This document shows, in pieces, positions 42,195-51,093 of a stretch of DNA of 64,000 bases (position 1 is its first letter; each line of letters begins with the position of its first letter). This stretch comes from Proteobacteria bacterium DTSAM18. GTDB taxonomy: Bacteria > Myxococcota_A > UBA796 > GCA-2862545. The DNA is taken from NCBI GenBank assembly GCA_028767165.1, contig JARACJ010000002.1, forward strand, positions 434,001-498,000. The letters run 5' to 3'. The position numbers and the translations under genes are program-made. Under the pieces are notes generated by a model. The model made no database searches and had not been told where the DNA came from. It worked only from the letters and a program-made list of their open reading frames with translations.

Positions 42195-42776
42195 GGGAAA
42201 CCTCTCGGTGGATGCATGGTTCGCGGTGGGGTCACGCAGAGCGGGACCCTGGCTCCAGCTGTGTCCTGACGTTCTCCTTCGGCGGAACCCGTCCTGGAAC
42301 CGACCGTCGCATCGGAACGTCTGCGGTCGTCTGTGTGAGAGAAGGCGTCCGGTGAAATGTGTACTTTCATGCCGAGAAAATTGGTTGACGACGTCTGGTG
42401 CGAAAAGTTTTTTGTCAGGGCGGCTCCCCGCAACGGGCGCCGTCCGGACGTGGCGAGCCGTGCCCTCCGTTACCGGGAACGTGATCGGTCGCCCGAGGTG
42501 GACCGAGCGGCCCGACCGGGACATCGCAACCAGGCGTGAGGACATGATCACGCCCATGCGAAGCAGATTTCACAGGTTCCGCGTCTGCCATGGAACGCGT
42601 GGGTCGAGGGGCGTGACGGTGGCACCGCCGTCGACCGATGATCCGCATGGCCAGGGGGACCGACCGTCACCGGGGTCCATGGTATCGGCAGGATTTCCAC
42701 ATGGTATCGACGACGGGATCGAGGTGTGTCAGGGGGACCGTCCACAATCGGGCGGAGGGGTGGACGTGCCCGCTCC
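42195..42776. other. 582 bp intergenic region
   Basis: No convincing gene: the open frames here have Arg/Pro-rich, shadow-like translations. The segment 42350-42425 is clearly AT-richer than its surroundings and is a likely location for the promoter of the leftward RTX-like gene. No repeat, RNA gene or terminator was recognised. Confidence 0.45.
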
Positions 42777-45362
42777 TCACCCTCGCTGCGGCCGAGCCGC
42801 CACCTCGCTGACCCAGGGCGCCGCCATGTGGTCGAAGTCCTCGTCGTGGCAGGTGAACACCAGCACCTGCAGCCGGCGCGAGACCTGACGGAGCACCTCG
42901 ACCATGCGGTTGCGGCGGCGGGTGTCGGAGTTGACCAGGGCGTCGTCGAGGAGCACCGGCAGGCGCCGGTCCCGGGCGATGAGGGTGGCGAGTCCCAGGC
43001 GGACGAGGATGCCCACCTGTTCCCGCGCACCACCGGACAGGTCGGCGAAGTGCTCGACGATGTCGCCGGTGCGCAGGCCCACCACCTCGCCGTGCTCGTC
43101 GATGGCGAGATCGGAGCCGGGGAACAGGGTGTGCACGTAGCCCCGCACGGTGTCGCGCAGGGGGCCGGCGAGGGTCTCCTGCAGCTTGCGCCAGCTGGAC
43201 TCGACCGCATGCACGGCCACGCGGACCGCCTCGGCCTCCTCCTCTGCGGCCACCTTGGCGGCACGGGCCTTCTCGGCGGCGACCTCGGCCTCCTGCAGGC
43301 GTCCGAAGGGATCGGCCTGCAGCGCCACGTGCAGCCGTGCCTTGAGCCGGGTGTGCTCCTCCCGCAGCTGGGTGAGTCGCTGGTGCAGGCGATCGAGCGC
43401 GAGCTGCTCGGAGCGCGCCGTGGCACCGGCGTCGGCGCCTCCGACGGTCTGGAACGCCTCCTGGGCCTCCTCGAAGCGGGCCATCTCGGCGGACAGGTGC
43501 TCCCGGGCCGCCTCGGTGGCCGCCTCCAGTGCGTCGAGCTCGCCGAGCTCGGCCAGCTTGTCGGTGTGCTGGCGGATCTGGTAGGCGAGGGTCTGCTGTC
43601 GGGCGCCGAGGCTGGTGAGCTCGGCGTGCAGGTCGGCGATCGCCTGTTCGATGCCGGACAGCCGGCCCTGGGCGTCGCTGAGCTGCCGGGTGAGCACCTC
43701 GGGATCGCCGGGCGGCGGGCCGGGCTGCTTGCGGGACCGCTGCTGCAGCTTGTGCAGGCGCGCGCTGAGCACGCCGACGCCATCGGGCGCCACGGCCTGC
43801 AGCTGGGCGTTGAGGCGGTTCACCTCGTTGGCCAGTTCCTGCCGCTGCTCGAACACCGCCGTGGCCTCGGCCACGTGGGCCACCTGCAGGTGGGCGCAGG
43901 CGCGCTCGTAGGCCTCGGTGGCCTGCTGCTGGGACTGCTGCAGGCTGGCCAGGCCGGCCCGGTTGGGGTGGATGTGCAGGGTGCCGAAGCCGGGCAGCTC
44001 GACGGTGAGCGGCTCGGTGATGGAGGCGGTGAAGGGCTGGTCCGGGTGGACCGACGCCCCCTGGATGCGCTGGGGACGCAGCGGACGGATCTCCACCTGG
44101 GGACACGCGGCCTGCACCTGGGACTCGGCGTGGTGCAGCTGGGTCTGCAGCTCCCGCAGACGATCGAGGGCTTCGGGGGTGACCGGGTTGTGGTCGAGCT
44201 CGGCGCGCTTGGTGCGCAGCTGCCGCTGCAGCGACTCGGCCTGGCCGAGGGTGCGCTCGAGGGCCTGCACCGGATCATCGCCGGTGAGCTCGGGCAGGCC
44301 ACTCATCCAGGCGGCGGCCTGCAGCCGCGCCTTGAGGGACTGGACCTCGTCGCTCAGGGCCCGTCGCTCCTCCTGCCGTTCCCGCAGGGCCTGCTGGCGG
44401 TTGGCCACGTCGGCGTCGAGCAGCGAGGCCTTGCGCTGCAGGCGCAGGACGTCCTGGTGCCACTCGCTGTGGGCGGCCTCCCTGCGCTGGGCCTCCTCGA
44501 ACTGAAGGCGCGCCAGCTCGGCGGCCTTTCCGCGCATCTCGGCCTGCAGGCCCTGCTCGGTGGCATGCTTGTGGGCGTCCTTGGCCTCGGCGGCCCGGGC
44601 CTGCTGCTTGTCGATGCGCACCTGCAGGTGCGCGAGCTGGTGCTGCAGGTCGGTCAGGCGCTGGCTGGTCTGCTGGGCGGCCTGGAACGCGTCGCGGGCC
44701 TCGGTCAGGGCCTCGTCGGCGGCCGTGGCGTCGGCGGCGATGGACTTGAAGGCGGCCGTGGGGCGCCCGGACGGGGTCCACCAGTGGCGGTGGCGCTCCC
44801 GCAGCTCGTCGAGGGCGCGGCGTCCGGTGGGGCCGGCGAGCAGTGCGCCGGCGGTCTCGGACAGGGTGGACCGCAGCAGGGAGCGGGTGTCGTCGTTGAT
44901 GGCGTCGCCGGTGGCGCGGCCGGCCTCGCCCTGACGGACCCACAGCAGGGGCCAGATGCCCAGATCCTCGTCGGTGACCCCGCGGCGGCCGCCGACCTTG
45001 GTGCCCAGCAGCTCGCGCAGCTTCGCCTCGGCCTTGTCGCCGGACAGGTGCAGGCTGCCGATGTCGACGGTGGTGGAGGGGCTGTCGAGGAAGCGCTTGT
45101 GGACGTACCAGCGCTCGCCGGCATCGTCGATGAAGCCGATCTCCACCTCGGGCGCCAGATCCTCGCCCCAGGAGCGCAGGGAGCGCTTGCGCTCGGAGGT
45201 GCCGGCGGACCGCTCGAACAGGCCGAAGTGCAGGGCGTCCACCAGCGTGGACTTGCCGGACTCGTTGGGGCCGTAGAACAGGCACAGGCGATCGGAGAAG
45301 CGGTCGAAGCGGGCGTGGCGGATGCCGCGGAAGTGCCGCACGGACAGGCTGGTGAGGATCAT
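42777..45362 (-). CDS. Rad50/YhaN-like SMC-type ATPase
   Basis: This encodes 861 residues. The N-terminal ATP-binding half has Walker A GPNESGKST at 31-39. A long heptad-rich coiled coil occupies most of the middle. The C-terminal half has the ABC signature LSGGAREQVG and Walker B LPVLLDDALVNSD. It resembles SbcC/Rad50 and YhaN proteins, but no CxxC zinc hook is visible in the coiled coil. The ATG (45362) overlaps the stop of the upstream SbcD-like gene, so the two are coupled as in sbcDC operons. A role in DNA end processing or structure maintenance is inferred. Unusually, the partner's nuclease centre is degenerate. Confidence 0.9.
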   Translation of the reverse strand: MILTSLSVRHFRGIRHARFDRFSDRLCLFYGPNESGKSTLVDALHFGLFERSAGTSERKRSLRSWGEDLAPEVEIGFIDDAGERWYVHKRFLDSPSTTVDIGSLHLSGDKAEAKLRELLGTKVGGRRGVTDEDLGIWPLLWVRQGEAGRATGDAINDDTRSLLRSTLSETAGALLAGPTGRRALDELRERHRHWWTPSGRPTAAFKSIAADATAADEALTEARDAFQAAQQTSQRLTDLQHQLAHLQVRIDKQQARAAEAKDAHKHATEQGLQAEMRGKAAELARLQFEEAQRREAAHSEWHQDVLRLQRKASLLDADVANRQQALRERQEERRALSDEVQSLKARLQAAAWMSGLPELTGDDPVQALERTLGQAESLQRQLRTKRAELDHNPVTPEALDRLRELQTQLHHAESQVQAACPQVEIRPLRPQRIQGASVHPDQPFTASITEPLTVELPGFGTLHIHPNRAGLASLQQSQQQATEAYERACAHLQVAHVAEATAVFEQRQELANEVNRLNAQLQAVAPDGVGVLSARLHKLQQRSRKQPGPPPGDPEVLTRQLSDAQGRLSGIEQAIADLHAELTSLGARQQTLAYQIRQHTDKLAELGELDALEAATEAAREHLSAEMARFEEAQEAFQTVGGADAGATARSEQLALDRLHQRLTQLREEHTRLKARLHVALQADPFGRLQEAEVAAEKARAAKVAAEEEAEAVRVAVHAVESSWRKLQETLAGPLRDTVRGYVHTLFPGSDLAIDEHGEVVGLRTGDIVEHFADLSGGAREQVGILVRLGLATLIARDRRLPVLLDDALVNSDTRRRNRMVEVLRQVSRRLQVLVFTCHDEDFDHMAAPWVSEVAARPQRG

Positions 45363-46351
45363 CGGGCGTCCTCCGAGGCGAGGATGCGGTGCAGGAGCTG
45401 GGCGGCCCGGTCGCCGAAGGGGGAGCGCTGCAGGTCCTTCAGGGCGGCGCGGACCACCGGCGGGGCGGTGGAGGTCTGCTCGTCGTCCGGCAGCCAGCGC
45501 AGCTCGTCGTGCACGGTGAGGTGCAGCACGCGCTCTCGCAGGGCGTCGAGCCGGGCCTGCAGGGCGGGGGAGTCGGACCAGGCCATGGAGCCCTTCAGCG
45601 TGAGCTCCAGGACGTGGTCGATGTCGCCATCGAGGGAGAGGTCGTCCTTGCCGTTCCAGGGCCGTCGGGACCAGGCGGTGCGCAGGTTCGCCTCGGGTCG
45701 CAGGGACCACCCCTCGCCGTCGTGGGTGGCCCAGATCACGCCGGACGGGACCGGGTCGACGGGCTCGTGGGTGCGCAGGGCGGTGTGGTGCTCGCCATCG
45801 GCGGGCGGGCCGCTCAGGACCACCTCGGCGGCGCCCCGCTGACGGAGCACGGCAGGCTCGTAGGCGGGGATGGTGGGGTCGGCGAGGGTCTGGGCGAGGC
45901 CACGACCGATGACGAGGGTGCCCTCGGCGAGGGTCTTCGGCAGGTCGGCCATGGGGTCGAGGGAGTGGGTGGAAGGCGTGGGCAGGGGCAGGATCGGCAG
46001 GCCGGCCAGCTCCATCGCCTCGGGGTCGGTGATCACACGTGCCGTGGCCGGGAGCATCGGCGCCAGCCGGTCGAGGGCGCCGAGGGGGCGGGGCGCGTCG
46101 AGCTCGCCGGGGAGGATGAGGATCGGCAGGCCCTCGAACGCCCGCAGGACCTCGGCGGTGCGCTGCAGCGTGCGGGGACCGACGAGGTTGTGGGCCAGCA
46201 GGTTGCCGGCGAGGATCACGGCATCGGCGCCCTGCTCGCGGGCGAGGGAGGCCAGGTGCTCGGCGACCTCGAAGCGGCGGTCGTGCAGGGTGGCGTCGCC
46301 CAGGGGCATCAGGCCCAGGCGCCAGTCCGCGGTGAGGAGGAAGGTGGTCAT
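45359..46351 (-). CDS. SbcD/Mre11-like protein with degenerate metal site
   Basis: This 330-residue protein has the start and layout of SbcD-type metallophosphoesterases: FLLTADWRLG, ADAVILAGNLL, ILILPGELDAP. The metal-ligand motifs are altered: D-x-H reads D9-W-R11, G-D reads G49-N50 and GNHD reads G82-E-L-D85. The later His motifs are not recognisable (VIGRGLAQ, SGPPADGEHH). It is therefore probably not an active nuclease, or it uses other ligands. ATG 46351 follows GGAGACCCC. Its stop overlaps the start of the Rad50-like ATPase. The conserved operon suggests that a structural or regulatory subunit has been kept. Confidence 0.78.
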   Translation of the reverse strand: MTTFLLTADWRLGLMPLGDATLHDRRFEVAEHLASLAREQGADAVILAGNLLAHNLVGPRTLQRTAEVLRAFEGLPILILPGELDAPRPLGALDRLAPMLPATARVITDPEAMELAGLPILPLPTPSTHSLDPMADLPKTLAEGTLVIGRGLAQTLADPTIPAYEPAVLRQRGAAEVVLSGPPADGEHHTALRTHEPVDPVPSGVIWATHDGEGWSLRPEANLRTAWSRRPWNGKDDLSLDGDIDHVLELTLKGSMAWSDSPALQARLDALRERVLHLTVHDELRWLPDDEQTSTAPPVVRAALKDLQRSPFGDRAAQLLHRILASEDAR

Positions 46352-46435
46352 GGGGTCTCCAGCGTGGGCGTTGTAACCCGGGCCCTGCGCGTGTCGGGGG
46401 CGATCTGGTAGGCTGCCGAGTCGCCCGGAGGAACC

Positions 46436-47851
46436 ATGCGCCGCACTTCCATGCTCATGCCTGTGCTCGTTGCGGGGCTTGTCGCCTGCGAACCGGGGTC
46501 GTCCGGTACCGTGACGACCGACCTCACCTGGCACCAGGACATCGCCCCCGTGGTCGCCCAGCGGTGCGCCGGCTGTCACCAGGAGGGTGGCATCGGGGCG
46601 TTTCCGCTGACCACCTACGACCAGGTGGTGGCGCTGGCCGGGCCGATGGAGCTGGCCGTCGCGTCCGGCACGATGCCTCCCTGGCAGGGGGCCGACGGCT
46701 GCAACGACTACGCCAACGACTTCTCCCTCACCGGTGAGGAGGAGGCAGCCCTGCTGGAGTGGCTCGCCTCCGACCTGCCCGAGGGCGACGAGGCCACGGC
46801 GGCACCGCCCACGGCCCTGGAGCCGATGGACGTCGACCTCGTCCTGCAGCTGCCCGAGCCCTACACGCCGTCCCGCGAGCCGGACGACCAACGCTGCCAG
46901 CTCATCGAGTGGCCCGAGGACGAGACGTCCTTCATCACCGGACTCGAGGTGCACCCGGACGTGCGGTCCATCGTCCACCACGCCATCGTCTTCGCCACCT
47001 CTGCGGAGGGGGCGCAGGCGTTCCGCGACATGGACGCCGCCGAGGAGGGCCCCGGCTACACCTGCTTCGGCGGACCCGCGGCGGGCGGGGAGGTCACCGA
47101 GGACCGCTCGGACTGGAGCTACGAGCAGGTCCAGGAGGCCTACCAGAACGGTGAGCTCGGGGCGGGCTTCATCGGCACCAAGTGGCTCGGGGCGTGGGTG
47201 CCCGGCGTGCAGTCCCTGCCGGCGCCCGAGGGCACGGGCATCCGCATGGAGCCCGGCGACGTTCTCATCGTGCAGATGCACTACAACACGCTGTCCGCCG
47301 AGCCGGTGGCCGACCAGTCCTCGGTGGCCTTCCAGGTGGCCGACGCGGTGGAGCGGGAGGCGATGATCCTGCCGTTCACCGACATCGGCTGGTTCACGGG
47401 CATCGGGCTGCTCGGCGGCCCGATGTCGATCCCGGCGGGGGAGGCCGAGGTGATCCACGAGACCTCGTCCGACGCCGAGGGCTTCCTGCTGGGGTACGGA
47501 CGCTCCCTGCTGGGCCTGCCCGAGGGCAGTCCGATGGTCATCCACGAGGTGGGCCACCACATGCACCTGCTCGGGAAGACGGGCCGTCAGGAGCTTCGGC
47601 GGGAAGACGGCGGGTCGGTGTGCCTGGTCGACATCCCCGACTGGGACTTCGGCTGGCAGGGAAGCTTCCGGCTGGCGGAGCCGGTCACGGTCACGAGCAC
47701 CGACCAGATCTACCTTGGCTGCTCCTGGGACAACTCCGCCGCCAACCAGCCCATCGTGGATGGCGAGGTGCAGGCGCCCCGGGATGTGGCCTGGGGCGAC
47801 AACTCCACGGACGAGATGTGCCTGAGCACGCTGTACGTCACCGGCCCGTGA
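46436..47851 (+). CDS. Copper type II ascorbate-dependent monooxygenase-like lipoprotein with CxxCH motif
   Basis: The 471-residue product has lipobox LVAC (Cys at about 18). A cytochrome-c-like haem site CAGCH (44-48) is followed later by VHHAIVFA (His181-His182), QMHYNT and HHMHLLGKTGR. This His pattern resembles the two copper centres of peptidylglycine/dopamine beta-monooxygenase-type proteins. Similar cytochrome-plus-monooxygenase lipoproteins are common in Myxococcota. It may oxidise organic compounds or act in metal redox, but the substrate is unknown. GGAGGAACC precedes ATG 46436, and GGTAGGCT lies just upstream at 46407-46414. Its stop overlaps the next gene. Confidence 0.82.
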   Translation: MRRTSMLMPVLVAGLVACEPGSSGTVTTDLTWHQDIAPVVAQRCAGCHQEGGIGAFPLTTYDQVVALAGPMELAVASGTMPPWQGADGCNDYANDFSLTGEEEAALLEWLASDLPEGDEATAAPPTALEPMDVDLVLQLPEPYTPSREPDDQRCQLIEWPEDETSFITGLEVHPDVRSIVHHAIVFATSAEGAQAFRDMDAAEEGPGYTCFGGPAAGGEVTEDRSDWSYEQVQEAYQNGELGAGFIGTKWLGAWVPGVQSLPAPEGTGIRMEPGDVLIVQMHYNTLSAEPVADQSSVAFQVADAVEREAMILPFTDIGWFTGIGLLGGPMSIPAGEAEVIHETSSDAEGFLLGYGRSLLGLPEGSPMVIHEVGHHMHLLGKTGRQELRREDGGSVCLVDIPDWDFGWQGSFRLAEPVTVTSTDQIYLGCSWDNSAANQPIVDGEVQAPRDVAWGDNSTDEMCLSTLYVTGP

Positions 47852-48342
47852 GGTGTGTCGGGCTGGTGCTCCTGGCCGGCTGTGTCCCGCCGGGACCGGT
47901 GGAGGTCTGGGGCAGCGATCCGCTGGCCTGGACGCCTGGAACCGAGGCGGAGGACCCGCTGGCAGACCATCGGCCCGACGACGCCGCGTGCCCGGACGCC
48001 GCCTGGCAGATCGAGGGGCAGGTGCTCGAGGTGCAGTCCGGGGCGTGCCGCCATGGCTGGTTCGTGCAGGAGGCAGGGTCGCTTCGGGCCGGCGACGTGC
48101 TCGAGGTGGAGCTGTGGCACACCGGCCTGGATGCGGCGGAGGAGGCGCAGGCCCACGCCGCGCTGGTGCTCGGCGGCGAGGTGCTGTGGGAGGCCTTCGT
48201 GGACATCCCGGACGACCCCCGGGTGTGGTCGCTGACGCTGGACCTTCCGTCGGATGTGCCGGAAGGGGAGCTGCTGGGGCTGCACCTGCACAACCACGGC
48301 GACAACGTGTGGAAGCTGGGGCCGGTCCTCGTGCGGCGGTAG
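47848..48342 (+). CDS. Lipoprotein, unknown function
   Basis: This encodes 164 residues beginning at GTG 47848, which overlaps the upstream stop (GTGA), so the gene is translationally coupled to the monooxygenase-like lipoprotein. The signal peptide ends LLAGC. The mature part is beta-rich, with a pair of cysteines (CPDAA and GACRHGW), and ends in a jelly-roll-like run (LLGLHLHNHGDNVWKLGPVL). No domain is named. The coupling suggests that it assists the preceding enzyme. Confidence 0.7.
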   Translation: MRCVGLVLLAGCVPPGPVEVWGSDPLAWTPGTEAEDPLADHRPDDAACPDAAWQIEGQVLEVQSGACRHGWFVQEAGSLRAGDVLEVELWHTGLDAAEEAQAHAALVLGGEVLWEAFVDIPDDPRVWSLTLDLPSDVPEGELLGLHLHNHGDNVWKLGPVLVRR

Positions 48343-48378
48343 GGGCGGAACCCCTGCTTCGAGGCTACTAGGGCGCCC

Positions 48379-49083
48379 ATGCAGATCACCATCTCCGACA
48401 GATCGGGCCCCGAGCGCGAGGCCGACGCCAAGGCCCTGGCCGCCGAGCACGGCTTCGAGTGGGTGCCCCGCAAGCTCCGCGACCGCGCGGTGCCCCACCT
48501 GGTGCTCGGTCGGGAGCTCACCCTGCACAACGGCTCCGAGCGGCTGCGCTGGCATCCCGGGCTGCTCCACGCCATCCGCGACGCCGGCCTGAACCACCCC
48601 TGGGCGCGGCTCAGCGGCGTGGAGAAGGGCGACACGGTGCTCGACTGCACCTGCGGCATGGGCGTCGACTCGGTCTACTTCGCCGAGCTGACGGGACGGA
48701 CCGTGGTGGCCTACGAGGCCAACCTGCCGGTCTCGCTCATCACCCGGGCGGGCCTGCGGCGCGTGGGAGCCGACGTCGAGGTGCGCTTCGGCAGCTCCGT
48801 CGAAGCCCTGCGGACGATGCCCGACGACAGCTTCGACATCGTCATCGCCGACCCGATGTTCCCACGGGACGCCGGCCAGACCACCCACAGCCTCGACGGC
48901 CTGCGGGGGCTCGGCGAGGCCGGCGGCTTCGGCGCCCGGTGGCTGGCGGACGCCCGGCGCGTGGCCCGCAAGGCGGTGGTCTTCAAGGACTGCGAGGGCA
49001 TGCCGGTGATGGGCAGTCTGGCACCGGAGGAGACGTACTTCCGGCGGGGGCGGCTCGTGGTCTATGGGGTGTGGCGGTCCTAG
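48379..49083 (+). CDS. RsmJ/YpiP-like SAM-dependent methyltransferase
   Basis: A 234-residue class I methyltransferase. The SAM-binding motif is VLDCTCGMGVDSVYFAEL, followed by VVAYEANLPVS, and the catalytic motif-IV-like segment is IVIADPMFP. The N-terminal part (AAEHGFEWVPRK, then FHP-like WHPGLLHAIR) fits the DUF548/RsmJ-like group, whose known member methylates 16S rRNA guanosine. The target here is inferred, not shown. ATG 48379 directly follows a TACTAGGG tract, and the 5' leader is short. Confidence 0.82.
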   Translation: MQITISDRSGPEREADAKALAAEHGFEWVPRKLRDRAVPHLVLGRELTLHNGSERLRWHPGLLHAIRDAGLNHPWARLSGVEKGDTVLDCTCGMGVDSVYFAELTGRTVVAYEANLPVSLITRAGLRRVGADVEVRFGSSVEALRTMPDDSFDIVIADPMFPRDAGQTTHSLDGLRGLGEAGGFGARWLADARRVARKAVVFKDCEGMPVMGSLAPEETYFRRGRLVVYGVWRS

Positions 49084-49188
49084 GAGGTTGGACGGCCAGG
49101 CGTGTCCTGGGGCGACCAGGGGGACCCCAGTGGTTGTCTGATTCCCCGTCGGAGGGCCGCGAGGTCCAGCGTCGGGCACGGGCACGCT

Positions 49189-50916
49189 TCACGGGTCTTC
49201 CTGGGTCGAGGAACCATTCCCCGGCATCTGCAGCCGAACCGGCCCCAACCAACCCGTCAGGAGCAGGTCCCCGTCATCCATGGGGATGAACTGCCCCCCC
49301 ATGCCCCGGAGGATCGGATCGGCGCCGAGGGTGGTCGTGCCGTGGAGCTCGCCGGAGTCCCAGTCCACGGCCACGAGTCGGAGGACGCCGCCGTCGACCT
49401 CGGCCAGGTTCACGGTGTCGGTGGACGTCGAGATCGGGTGCAGGGCCCACTGCAGCGGGCGGTCGAGGGTCCAGGCCTTCTGCAGGGTCCGCGTGGCCGG
49501 GTCCCAGTGGACCTTCTGGGCGCCGCGAGGGGCGGGACGGGACACGCCGGCGACGAGGGCGGACGCCTGTACGTCGAGCCCGGCCTCGGTGGTGACGGGG
49601 GAGGACCAACCGGCCGCCAGCAGCAGCGCGTCGTGGCCCTGGACGAGCGGGGAGCCGCCCACGAACGCCGGCGCGTCGAAGTCCAGCGTCAGCGCGGCCG
49701 CCAGGCGATCGCCGGCGACGTCCAGCTCTCCGGCGGAGGGCACCTCGTCCCGCCAGTAGACCGCGATGGAGGCGGGCTCTCCGGGGACGGGCAGCAGGAC
49801 GAGGTGGTGCTCGCCGGGTCCGAAGCCCATGAGGGCCGGCGTGGTGCCGGGACCCCAGCCGTGGTGGCCCCGGGCCGAGGGAACGGGAAGGGGGGCCGCC
49901 CACGCGCCGTCGGCCTCGTCGATGGACAGCGCGCTGCCCGTCCACACCACCTTTCGCAGGTGGGTCGACGTCGGGACGTACAGACCTCCCTCCGGGTCGA
50001 TGGCCGGCGTGCCTTCGAAGGTCTCGTCCTGCAGCGGCAGCCGGGCCACCTGCGTGAGGTCCCGATCGAGCACCACGAGGGTGTCGGGCAGCGTGACCAC
50101 CAGGTGGCCGTCGTGGGTGAGGGTCACGCCCAGAAGCGGATCGGGCGGGGGCGCCCCGTCCGCGGGGGCGGGCGCCTCGACCTCGTCGGCAACCAGCGCA
50201 TCGAGATCCACGGACGCCGTGCGCGTCAACGGCGCCCGGGGACCCTCGCCGTCGTCGGCGAACCGGTACAGGGTACGCCCCCAGCCCGCGAACAGCCCGC
50301 CGTCCCGATCGAGCACGGCGTGCCAGCCCGGCAGGAGAAGCGGGGTGTCTACCGGTCGGGCCTCGCGCCAGGTCGCGAGCGCCTCGAGGCGTGCGTCCTC
50401 GTCGGCGGCGTCCCGCAGCGTGGCGCGCAGGGTCTGCAGGGCAGCCGGATCGGGGTCGACGAGCTCCTCGACGGCCGGCAGCTTCGCGCAGTTGACGAGG
50501 TCGAGCGCGTCGCCGGAGATGTCGAACTTGCACACCCGATCGGCGCCCGTGACGTACAGGCCGTGCCCATCCCCGGGGTAGGGCCTGTGGAAGGCGTCCG
50601 TGTGGGACGGGGCCATCGGCTGCCACTGGACGGCGTCCGCGGAGAGCGCATGGTCGCCGGTCCACGCCCACCTCTTGGTGGTGTCGGTGGCGGCGGTGTT
50701 CCAGTGGGTGATGGCGTGGAAGCTGCCGTGCATCAGGAAGGGGTTGTCGGCAGGGGCGGCGCGCACGTCCGACGAACGCCCGGGCGACAGGAACCGATCG
50801 AGGCGTCCCGCGACGTCCTGGTTCGGCTCCACGCGCAGCGCGGACTTCGTGCACGCCTGCAACGCAGCGGCGACCACGAGGCCGCAGATCAACACCCGGC
50901 GTGTCGGCTCGCGCAT
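49189..50916 (-). CDS. PQQ-like beta-propeller lipoprotein
   Basis: The 575-residue product has a signal peptide ending LQAC (lipobox). The mature protein is beta-rich with repeated units such as VLDRDGGLFAGWGRTLYRF, TLTHDGHLVVTLPDTLVVLD and AIDPEGGLYVPTSTHLRKV, typical of a PQQ-like or quinoprotein-like propeller. No enzyme active site is evident. It is probably a surface binding or scaffold protein. ATG 50916 follows GGAGGACC. It is convergent with the methyltransferase gene, with a 105 bp gap. Confidence 0.75.
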   Translation of the reverse strand: MREPTRRVLICGLVVAAALQACTKSALRVEPNQDVAGRLDRFLSPGRSSDVRAAPADNPFLMHGSFHAITHWNTAATDTTKRWAWTGDHALSADAVQWQPMAPSHTDAFHRPYPGDGHGLYVTGADRVCKFDISGDALDLVNCAKLPAVEELVDPDPAALQTLRATLRDAADEDARLEALATWREARPVDTPLLLPGWHAVLDRDGGLFAGWGRTLYRFADDGEGPRAPLTRTASVDLDALVADEVEAPAPADGAPPPDPLLGVTLTHDGHLVVTLPDTLVVLDRDLTQVARLPLQDETFEGTPAIDPEGGLYVPTSTHLRKVVWTGSALSIDEADGAWAAPLPVPSARGHHGWGPGTTPALMGFGPGEHHLVLLPVPGEPASIAVYWRDEVPSAGELDVAGDRLAAALTLDFDAPAFVGGSPLVQGHDALLLAAGWSSPVTTEAGLDVQASALVAGVSRPAPRGAQKVHWDPATRTLQKAWTLDRPLQWALHPISTSTDTVNLAEVDGGVLRLVAVDWDSGELHGTTTLGADPILRGMGGQFIPMDDGDLLLTGWLGPVRLQMPGNGSSTQEDP

Positions 50917-51093
50917 GGTCCTCCAGGGGGGAAGCGGAATACCCGTCTTCTCTTCGGGACATGGTCCGGCTTCTTGATGGGTCGGGTTGTGACCTGGGAA
51001 GGCGGGATTTCCGACGTCCTGCCTCACCGGCGGGAAAAAACGGCAGGTGCGCAAAGCGTTTTACGGTACCCTTCCGGCCCTGGAGGGTGAACC

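Noticed and set aside
42726-45842. 1038-codon open frame opposite the Rad50-like ATPase gene
   Set aside because: Leu/Gly/Val-rich shadow with no motif; the minus strand carries Walker A, signature and Walker B motifs.
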